Origin: Phanerochaete sordida
Lineage: Eukaryota; Basidiomycota; Agaricomycetes; Polyporales; Phanerochaetaceae
DNA length: 64,000 bases
Direction: 5' to 3'
Assembly (NCBI GenBank): GCA_019973155.2
Contig: BPQB01000046.1
Span: 1-64,000 of the forward strand
Under the pieces are notes generated by a model. It made no database searches and had not been told where the DNA came from. It was given only the letters and a program-made list of their open reading frames with translations. Numbering within the stretch: the stretch's first letter is position 1; the number at the start of each line of letters is the position of its first letter. A program made the translations under genes and the position numbers. Positions 55,560 to 64,000 of the stretch are shown one piece after another.

Positions 55560-57892
55560 TCAGAGAAAAAGACGTGTTAAATTAGTGGAGCATGGCTGCG
55601 CTGGTCGATGCCATCTCGCATAACGCTTGCAATGAATATTCTGCAAGCCAGCACCAAGGATCAGCGGACAAGAATGCTGAGGATCAGACGAGTACCGACC
55701 GACGTATGGCAGCTTCGTAGAGAGCTGTTGCGCGGAATTAATGAGCACGTTGAATGCTTCCTGTTCATTTGGATCGACCTCTTGACGCTCAGCCACACCG
55801 ATGAGCAGCTCCCTGTCGTTTCGAATGGCGTTAGCTACGATGGTGTAGCAGAGCTGGATCGCGGGTATCAGAAACGCATCCAGTGGCACGCAGCGGGATA
55901 CGTACCCCGAGCACAGGATCAAGTAGCGCGTAGTCCTCGTCCTTAAGGCCTTTTGCCAAGCCGATGACATCTAAAATGACACACAGGGCCTTTTGGCGTG
56001 ACTCGGAATGGTGCGTGCCGGGCAGGCGATGCAGCTCAACCTCAGCCGCAAGCACGATGAGGAGGCCGACTTTGAGGCCGAGGGCGTGCTGGGGATCGAG
56101 ACACAAGCTCGCCTGGAGCATCTGTGGATACAGAAGCGCGGCGTGCGACGTAACCTCCTCGAGTGTCTCCCAGTACTGCGTGTACCACCCTGCGGGAAGC
56201 GGGATGTCCTCGATGGCACGGCCAGCCGGCAAGGCAACGGCAGCTGCCGCCGCGCGGAGCTGAGATAGTCGCAAAGCCTCGACGAGCAGCATCATGCTCT
56301 TACTGCGCATCAAGACGACGGAATGCTTCGCGAGCCAAGGTTGCATAAACTGCAGTGCTTTGTGAGCATATAATGTCGTGAAACATGCCCAATCGCACTC
56401 ACAGTTAGTGATTTGACCTGCTGATCATATTCCTCATCGAGATGTGAGGGCAATCCGAGGACCATATGCGCGACCTTGTTCTTGTAAACATACTGGCCTA
56501 CAACGGTGACGTATTCCTTGACGTCGTCGTCAGGTTCCTCGATGGCCAGCACGTCGTTCATCCAGGGCGGTATAACCATCATATTTCTCGAGACGATAAC
56601 TTGGGCAGCCTTAGCCAGATAGTCACGGCCCAGGTCCACTTGTCGAAGGTAGAGGTTGTACCAAGCAAGTAGGCCGTAGACAATGACCAGCGTTATTGGG
56701 TCCGGAGGGTTGCCAAGCGAGTTCAGTACTGCCCCGATTTCGACGTCTTCATTGATGACCGTAACAGGAGTTTTGGTGTGGACCCGCCAAAGAAGGCTTC
56801 CGAGAAGCTGGGCAGCATGAACCAGAGCGGGATGGATAACCCTTCCAGAGAAGTCTCCACTTCGGATGGCGTTCAACTTGGACTCTCGCAGGTAGAAACC
56901 AAATTGAATCTGGTGTTTAAGGAAAAGCGCGCGTCTGTATCAAAATCAGAACGACGTGGCTGTCTCAACTGATATAGGTGAAGACCTACAGTTGATATGT
57001 GCTCTCGCACACAAGTCCTGAACGTTCATTAGGCTGAGGGACGATGTCCTGAAACAGCGCGTAGTTTAGGCTCTCAAGTATGCGCTGCTCGCCAGGAGAA
57101 GATGACCGGTCCGATCCTGACGATGTGTCCGAACCGGAGGCAGCTGGTGGTATGGCGTCGTCTGGAAACACGCCTACGCAAAGGGGTCAGCGGGTGGCAC
57201 TTTGTGGCAACGCACTACCGACCAAGGGTGAACGTTGAGGCCAACGGCGTTGGCTGCCAAGAAGAAAGGAAAGGTAGCTCCGGCACCGCTGCAGGGTCGA
57301 AGTCGACGCCGGGCACCTGGGCGGATGGCTGATCCTGAGCTTCGTAATGGGCGAGGCGCTGCTCCAATTCACGAGTTCGTACGAGGAGTGCTGCTGCGAG
57401 AGTCTGTTGCATCTCTTCGTCGTATTCGCACTCATGCTCCTTGCCTGCCGCATGACAAGTGTTGCAATACGGCCGCTTTGCGTCACATTTCTGTGTCAAA
57501 CATGAGTAAGGCTGATAAAGCCCAGCGTCACGCTACGAACTTTCTTCTTACGCCTAATACCAATAGTGTCAGCAGATTCATCGCGTAGAAAGCGAGTGAG
57601 CAGTGTACCGGCAGGGCTGGCATGCTGCGCCTTTCTGCAGAAGGGCATTTCTACGTGCCGAGGAAGAGGAGGTACTGTACGCGCATTCTACTGGTTTCCG
57701 TGCGCGCGAACACGGTCCGCATGTTGGAGTTTCGCCATCGCAGCGCTGAAGAGCTATCAGATGGATCCTCATTGTCAAAGCCAGAGCGAATTACCATCTT
57801 CCTTGCTCTGTCACGAGGCCAAACGGTAAGTTTATAGGACACCATGGACTGAAGAAGCGGCCTGACCTGCACGCTAGGCATGTTCGGCTCAT
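55560..57892 (-). CDS. transcription factor with two tandem Zn2Cys6 clusters
   Basis: A fungal binuclear-cluster regulator with two complete DNA-binding clusters. Cluster 1 starts at residue 5: CLACRARKMRC, then DGETPTCGPC and SRARKPVEC. Cluster 2 starts about 26 residues later: ACQPCRRKKKKC, then DAKRPYCNTC and HAAGKEHEC. Both fit C-x2-C-x6-C-x6-C-x2-C-x8-C. A short coiled coil follows (LAAALLVRTRELEQRLAHYE), then the fungal transcription-factor middle region (FLKHQIQFGFYLRESKLN, AAQLLGSLLWRVHTKTPV, VIYGLLAWYNLYLRQVDLGR, FMQPWLAKHSVVLMRSKSM, GWYTQYWETLEEVTSHAALL). About 620 residues in about 11 exons. Each cluster is cut by two introns at the same positions around a 13-nt microexon (57795-57807 and 57541-57553). 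Start at 57892 lies a few residues before the first Cys. The last exon down to 55560 is less certain. Targets unknown. Confidence 0.88.
57541..57553 (-). other. 13-nt microexon in zinc cluster 2
   Basis: Encodes the end of an Arg codon plus Arg-Lys-Lys-Lys in the basic loop between Cys2 and Cys3. Flanked by introns 57491-57540 and 57554-57608. Same length and phase as the microexon in cluster 1. Confidence 0.8.
57795..57807 (-). other. 13-nt microexon in zinc cluster 1
   Basis: Encodes the end of an Arg codon plus Ala-Arg-Lys-Met in the basic loop between Cys2 and Cys3. Flanked by introns 57746-57794 and 57808-57866, all with GT-AG ends. Confidence 0.8.
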
Positions 57893-58430
57893 GGTGAAAG
57901 TGAAATGTGGGAGGATATGAGGAACCGCTCAGTACGCTGCGTGCCTTCTTTTAAGCTGCGAGGTAGGCGACCTGAAACGAGGCAAAGTTGCAGGGCGTTG
58001 CGGCGGTAATCATCAATGTTGTCGGCGGATCTCTAGCGCAGATGGAACCTAGTCCGTGGGTAGACAGGCAGCATCTTTGGAACGCTTAGCGCGGTATCAA
58101 TGGGAAATGAGCGCGTTTGGCCTACATAGCTACAGTTGCAGGGCCTCGTGCAGCGATATGGTTGGCCTGAGGACGAGGAGAGAATAGGGACGAAACCGAG
58201 GGCACGCAGTGCAGCTCACCGAATGTGTCGGATTGGGCGTCTGCCGACGCGCTGGGCGTCGGAAGCAGAAAGACGCCGGGAACCAGGGTCCAGACAGGCG
58301 CCCATACCACGTGGGTGGCCGAACCGCGTTGGGCACGCGAGGGCCGTTGAACGCTGCGTTCGCTCCAAACCCTGGCCATCCTCCTCCCCGCCTCGTTCTC
58401 CACCCCTCTTTCGCCGTCGCCGCGGCCACC
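57893..58430. other. divergent promoter region
   Basis: 538 bp between the zinc-cluster factor (leftward) and the disordered nuclear protein (rightward). No TATA box was identified with confidence. The rightward ATG sits in a near-ideal context, GCCACCATGG. Confidence 0.55.
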
Positions 58431-61400
58431 ATGGCTAGCGACGTTGCTGTGGACGCGTACGATAACGAGCATCAGTCCAGCTCTCCCACTCCTTCATCTG
58501 ACAGCGACTCCGCAAACACGTCGACTTCAAGAGTGTACTTCGGCCCCGTCCAGTCGGCAGAGAAGAGACGTTTCCGCCAGCGCGACTCGGGCCACCAGAC
58601 TCCACTCAGACGTTCAGCTAGGCGCTCTGGCGGATTGTCTCTGCTCGCCTTTCGTAACTCAGCAGGCGGCGAAGACGAAAACAATGCTGCCTCTTCGAAT
58701 GAGATCGTGGCGTCCGACCAATCTCGGCCAGATACGCCTACACCAGCCGACGACGCATTTGAAGGTACGTCACAAAGTAGCAAGAGCGCTCTGCCGTGTA
58801 ATCTGAAACGCATAACGTAGAGCCATCGTCCGCTTTGGCTACCAGGGTGCTCAGCGCATGCGGCAATCCCTCTCCGCCACCTAGCCCTCTACTATCACCG
58901 CAAAAGATCTCAAAACGCGAGCAAGCCACGCTCAGTGATGAAGACAACGCAGTGCCTTTGCTATCGCTAGAAGAAGGGGCTGATACTTCGCCAATTGCGC
59001 CAGAAACCGCGAACCTGATCCCAGAGAGCGCGCGCGCCCATACAGACACGCAGACTGACCACACGGTCGAGGCACAAGCTGATGAAGTAGATCTCATCAA
59101 TTTCGACTCATTCATTGCACCACCTGTGCCCGCTGTGAACCTGTTGCCTGCGACTCCTCCCAGGTCTTTGCCCAGCGCTCCGTATAGCGTCGATGACCTG
59201 CTAGCCCCAACTCCCATACGCCCCCCACCCGGTGAGACATCATCTCCGGAACAACGTGTGCAGGGTTCTCCGCTCAGCCAGGAGCATTCCTCATCGGGCG
59301 AGAAGACCGGAGCTATTGGCACATTGTCTTCAAGGCAGACGCCTCCCGCGCCTCCCGCGCCAGTCGTATCCGTTTTGGCGGAGCTCGTAGAGGCAGAGCC
59401 GTCGCTCGAGCCGAAACTGAAGACACCGCTTCGACGTTCCACGCGTCCACGTCGCAGCGTATCTCCCTATTCCTCGGCAACACCCTCCAGGGCTTCCCCG
59501 AGCCCTAATGTCGAAGCTGGGTCTGCAAGAAGGAAACAGCACGAAACCAAAGAACAAGATGTCATTTCCGGTCTGTTTGCAGGGTGGGGCGCCGCCACTA
59601 CCGCTCTTGATGTCCCTCTACTGGACATACCTCGGGAACTAGAGAGCATCTCCCCGAACACTGATATTCAACACAAGAGCGACGACAACGGGTTCTCGAC
59701 CGCGCTGGTCGCCGATACTGGGAAAGGAAAGCACAAGGAATCGCCTGGTCATCACCATCTCCGCTCATTATCGCCCGCCTCCACAAGGTTGCTCATGCAA
59801 CTGCTACCGTCATCAAACTCCGACCTTGACGCGACCACAGCAGAAGCCCCGTTGAAGAACAGTCCGCCCAACCAGAACGCCTCGAACTCGACGCTCCCAT
59901 CGGACAACGACACGTCCACATTGCCTCCATTCTGTCTCGATGATCAAGCTCCAGAACCTCCATCGACGCCCAAGAAGGATGTTTTGGCGTTCACCCAGGT
60001 CACTCGGACGCCTGCGCGTCGTATCCCCATCTCTCAAGCTATCGCTCAGGGCACTGTCTCGCCAGCCAAGGCGCCTGTCTTCGCCCCGCCTCACTCGTCT
60101 GGCAGCAATGCTGTTCACGGCATCTTCAACGCTCGCCTCGGTGGTGATGTTCCGCGGACACCAGCCAAACGTGTACCCATCGCGGAAGCGGTGCCCTTCC
60201 TCCCGTCTCCATCTAAACCTGCTGTCCGGCCGGCGTCGCCTACGAAGTCCTCGCATGTACGGAGTATGTCTGAGGATCGAATACAGCCCGTTGTGCCGAA
60301 GTTCCAGCGTAGCACGTCGGCAGAGCCTGTACAACGCGGCCTGTCTATGTCTCGGCCTGGTGAATTGCCTAAGCGGTCGGCGTCAGCGCAGAGCACCTCT
60401 CAAGACGGCTCGCAGAAAGGCTCTGAACTCCCTTCGCTGATTACCCCGCTCAACATACCGCCGTCCATCCAAGAGACGGATGAGGCAGGGCCACATCAGC
60501 AGTCTCGACCGACTTCGAAAATCCCATCGGGTCTACGCCAACCGTCATTACGTGCAGAGAGCAAGATTCCTCGTCCGGGTGCTAAGCCGTATGCCAGGCC
60601 TCCCACAACCAACTCGAGCCTACCGACGGCGCGAGTGGTCCCCTCGCTGCCGAAGAAGACGCTACCCGCAACGTCTGCGAGTAATGCCACTGGCGCCGCT
60701 GTCCCTCCCGCCGTGAGTTCGACGAGACCAGTGGCAGTGATCTTTCCGTTTATGACCGTTACCAGGTTCGCCCGATGCGCATCCGCAAGGTAGTGTCGAA
60801 TAAGCCTCCAGTGGAGGTGAGCAGCGGCTCCGACGACATGCCCCAGCCCGTGGCTGGTCCAGGGCCGCGGACGGCTTCAAGCCGACTTGTAAGACATCCT
60901 GTGAAGCACACATCGGCAGCTCCCGACAGCACACCACCATTACTGAAGCGGAAGCGAGAGCACGACGAGCCTGGCACGTCGCGGGCATCGCCATCCGGCG
61001 TGAAGCCTGTCGTCCTCATTCGCAAAGTTCCGCCCGCTCCTCCACGGTTCAATAAGCCTGCGGCTACCGCGATCGTCGGGCGACAAGCATCGGGGAAGCC
61101 TAGTCCTCCGAAGAGCCCGGGGCCGCTCGTCGTGAACGGTGGATTGAAGCTGCGCAAAGCGGTTGGCAAGAAGAAGCCTGAGAGTCCGGCACCATCACCT
61201 CCGCTTCCCAAGCCTGATTCGCCCATGGATGTTGTCCCACCGTCGCCTCCTGCGCAAGCGCAGACGATCGATCACGCGGTCTCACCGGCCAACCACGCAG
61301 CCAACGAGGCACAGGTCGACATTGTTGTTGACCTTGCCGCCGATACCGCTGCACAGCAAGGGCCGCAGTCGACTAATACACAAGAGCCGCGAACCGTGGC

Positions 61401-62377
61401 AGACGCCGCCGCCGCCCAGCCAAGCACTGATGTCCCATCCGAATCAGAGGCTGACGCAGCGTCCTACGGCCTCCGGCGCGGTACGCGCGCGCGCAAAGCA
61501 CCGACAACTGACGTCTTCGGCGTTGTCGCGCCCACGCGCACAGCGGGCGGTCGACGGCGGCCTCTCCTACTCGCGGACAACAGCGTGTTCTCGGGCATGA
61601 CCGCGCTCGCGCTCAAGTCGCTCACGAGCACGAACACGCAGCGGAACCAGCGGCAGGTCGCGGAGATCCAGATGGAGGTCGTCATGAAGGACGGCCGGCG
61701 CCCCGACAGCCCGACGACGAAGGTGCGCACGAACCTCGACCGCCAGCGGGAGGAGCGCATCCAGCAGCGCAAGGAGCGCGCAGCGCGCCGCGCGCGGCGA
61801 TCCGACGGTGGGGATGACGGCGTGCCCGACGACTCGGCGGACATAAGCCTCGCCGAGAGTGATTTCGTCGTGGACCTCCCGCAGGGCCACCCCCGGGCCC
61901 CGGGCGACGAAGAGGAATACACGACCCCCGAGCGCCCCGAGCGCCCGGCGAAACGGACACGCCTGGACGACGACGCGGACGAGGCCGAGGCCGAGGCGAA
62001 GAACGAGCGGCGCGTCAAGTGGAACCGTGGGCTGGCTACCACGGTCTTCCTCGACGACGCGTTGCCACAACCGAAGCGGGCTCCGAATGACGCGCCTGTC
62101 AAGAAGGGCTGCCTCGCACCATCAGCCAAGGTACGTATCTCTCTCCTATTGCCCTAGCTGCGCACAATACTTACGTCAATGTGTCCGCTAGGCGCGGCAG
62201 CTGGATACGATGGGCAACGTGCTCAATGCTGAGACCCCGTTGCCCGAGGTACAGCCGGAGAACGTTGTCGTCAAGAAGTTTGTGTATGAGGACGACGAGG
62301 TACCCGCTCCCGAGCCCGCCCCGACACCTGCGCCGGCAAAATCGACGCGTAGCAAGAGTAAGAAGTCACGAACCTAA
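58431..62377 (+). CDS. large disordered, probably nuclear protein
   Basis: I do not recognise a named family. 1258 residues from four exons (introns near 58765, 60712 and 62131). It is almost entirely Ser/Pro/Thr-rich disorder with many SP/TP sites that proline-directed kinases could use. A motif occurs twice 150 bp apart: RTPARRIPISQAI (60005-60043) and RTPAKRVPIAEAV (60155-60193). Basic stretches LKTPLRRSTRPRRS and LLKRKREHDE look like nuclear import signals. The C-terminal third seems the most constrained: YGLRRGTRARKAPTTDVFGV, QRNQRQVAEIQMEVVMKDG, a charged helix (REERIQQRKERAARRARR), RRVKWNRGLATTVFLDDALP with a PP1-docking-like RVKW, and KKGCLAPSAKARQLDTMGNV near the end. The middle intron (GTGAGT...TTACCAG) joins VPPA to VRPMRIRKVV. 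Possibly a cell-cycle or chromosome regulator; this is a guess from composition. Confidence 0.8.
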
Positions 62378-62602
62378 CGACCCTGCATTCCCCGCTGCTT
62401 TCTGTGCGAGCAGACATCCCTACATTTCGCGATGTCTTTGCGACATTTCATACGCTATGTATCTCACTGTATCGACCTGTAATGTCAAAGCAATTGTTTC
62501 TTGGTTTCACAGACGGGAATGAGGCACACTTAGCAAGTTGTACAACCATCCGACCGTTCGTTTATTAGTACATATACTGATGTTTATATACAACGGCGAT
62601 AT

Positions 62603-63726
62603 TTACTTTCCACCACGGTAGTTGATGGTGGCCGACGCCTGGTGCACCGGGAGCACGAAAAGCTCTGCGACATTGACGTGTGGAGGGCGCGACGCCGCCC
62701 ACACAATCTCTTCGGCGATGTCCTCGGCGACCACTGAAGCTAGATGAGCGAGTGTCCGAGAACAAGTGCCTGAGACTCACAAGGCTGGATGCCCTCGTAA
62801 ACCTTATCCGCGGCGGACTTGTCCCCGCGGAAGCGCACGACGGAGAACTCAGTTTCGACCATTCCTGTCACAACGTCAGAATCAGCGGGCCAACAGGGTT
62901 CAGAGCGTGCGCCTGAAGCATACCGGGCTGGATCTCCGTGACACGGATGCCGGTGTTCACGAGCTCACGCAGCAGCGTGCCGGTGAACGAGCGCACGGCA
63001 TGCTTCGTCGCGCAGTAGATGCCGCCGCCAGCGTAGGGCTCGCGCCCGGCGATGGAGCCGAGGTTGATGATGTGCCCTGTGTTGCGCGCCTTGAAGTCTG
63101 TAGCGGCTCAGCGAATGGTCCACGAGGAAAGGGGAAAATGCACGGCAGCGGACCTTTGATGAGGAGCTGCGTGACCGCGATCAGGCCGAAGACGTTCACT
63201 TGGAACATGGCCTCGTAGTCCGCGTCCGCAATCTCGCCCACGCGCTCGACGCCGAGCACGAAGCCCGCGTTGTTCACTGCACGGCGCGTAAGCCGGGCGG
63301 CGCGGGCCGAGGAGCGGCGCACGCACCGAGGACGTCGACCGCCTTGAGGTCCGCGGGCACGCGGTCGAAGAGCGAGTTCACCTGCGCCTTGTCCGCGACG
63401 TCGAGCTGCACCGAGGCGAAGCGGCCGCCGGCCTGCACGCCGGCCGCCTTGTGCGCGGCGACGCACTCCTGCTCGATCTTCTGGAGCTGCTCGACCCGCC
63501 GCGCGGCGAGGATCACGTTCGAGCCGGCCTGCGCACGCGTGTGAGTGCCTGCACGCCGCTGCGGCTCTCAGCGCACCTTGGCAAACAGGACGGCGGTCGC
63601 CTGCGCGCGCGTCAGCGTGGGGCACGACGGGACCACGAGGGGGGCACTCACCGCGCCGATACCGGCACTCGCGCCGGTAATGAGGACGGTCTTGCCCTGG
63701 AGGCGAGACGAGTTGAAGACGGACAT
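62603..63726 (-). CDS. NADP-dependent short-chain dehydrogenase (serine dehydrogenase-like)
   Basis: Classical SDR related to fungal YMR226C-type 3-hydroxy acid/serine dehydrogenases. The coenzyme motif [14 protein letters not shown] starts near residue 12, ILAARR carries the basic residues expected for NADP preference, DVADKAQV is the adenine-binding region, NNAGFVLG is the structural motif, INLGSIAG holds the catalytic Ser and [11 protein letters not shown] the catalytic Tyr and Lys. The end ([11 protein letters not shown]) is conserved in this subgroup. About 290 residues in six exons, one of only 24 nt (63577-63600, ATAVLFAK). Start is the first ATG of the frame; sequence above it has no ATG and includes a TATA box. 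Confidence 0.93.
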
Positions 63727-63845
63727 GCTGCGGCGAGGGGTATTCGCGAGGAGTGGGCCTGGTCGTGCACGCAGAAAGCTGCTGGTGGCGGATGTGAAGG
63801 CGGGTGCGGTGCGCTGGAGGGAGCGGAACGCCGCGAAGATCACTG

Positions 63846-63851
63846 TATATA
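63846..63851 (-). promoter_or_regulatory. TATA box of the dehydrogenase gene
   Basis: TATATA (minus-strand context CTTATATACAG) lies about 120 bp upstream of the ATG at 63726. Beyond it, to 64000, nothing else was identified. Confidence 0.6.
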
Positions 63852-64000
63852 AGGGCTCCGAGTCAGTGCCATCTGATAGGCCGGCGCGACCAGAGGAGAC
63901 ACGCTTGGGCACACCCTGCAGATCGTTCGCAGATAGGTTGTCGTCGGCCGCGTTCGCGAATGCGTGCGCTCTGAGTGGGCAGGCGCGGGGACGCAGGGGG

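Noticed and set aside
1..64000. tRNA genes, rRNA, CRISPR arrays, LTR or DNA transposons
   Set aside because: No tRNA B-box with a matching acceptor stem, no regularly spaced repeats, and no reverse transcriptase, integrase or transposase motifs were recognised by eye; a tRNA and repeat scan would be decisive.

Overview
The window is nuclear DNA of a filamentous basidiomycete, probably an Agaricomycete. Evidence: high GC content, densely packed genes on both strands, nearly every gene cut by several GT-AG introns of about 45-65 nt, and a protein set (LEM-type Src1, TEA factor, Zn2Cys6 factor, fungal-type Sct1/Gpt2 acyltransferases) that is fungal. The species cannot be named from sequence alone. 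No tRNA, rRNA, CRISPR array or intact transposon was seen. Start codons were checked as true ATGs, and exon chains were assembled by hand from splice signals and reading frame; none has transcript support here.

0-28 kb is a housekeeping block: sulfide:quinone oxidoreductase, the inner nuclear membrane protein Src1/Heh1, ESCRT-I Vps23, a TEA/ATTS transcription factor, nucleolar Noc3, APC/C subunit Apc5 (divergent from Noc3 across 157 bp), an FAD monooxygenase, methionine aminopeptidase 1, and two tandem paralogous glycerol-3-phosphate acyltransferases. 28.2-35.6 kb is one very long XMAP215/Stu2 gene with what look like five TOG domains.

35.6-51.3 kb is looser, with long gene-poor stretches. 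Conserved genes (eIF2B-alpha, RNase P/MRP subunit Pop4, a Pch1-like cyclin) alternate with orphans. Two of these, at 41.8 kb (+) and 50.0 kb (-), are small intron-rich genes reconstructed here that share a Cys/His framework at nearly identical spacing and both have a TATA box about 100 bp before the ATG. They look like members of an undescribed small zinc-binding protein family.

51.3-64 kb returns to compact genes: mitoribosomal bS21m and an RWD protein whose ATGs are only 31 bp apart, an ABHD1/3-like hydrolase, a transcription factor with two complete Zn2Cys6 clusters in tandem, a 1258-residue disordered protein, and a short-chain dehydrogenase. In the double-cluster gene each cluster is split by two introns at the same places around a 13-nt microexon, so the cluster and its introns were apparently duplicated together.

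A recurring feature is the use of microexons (8, 12, 13, 13 and 24 nt), which automated annotation would be likely to miss.
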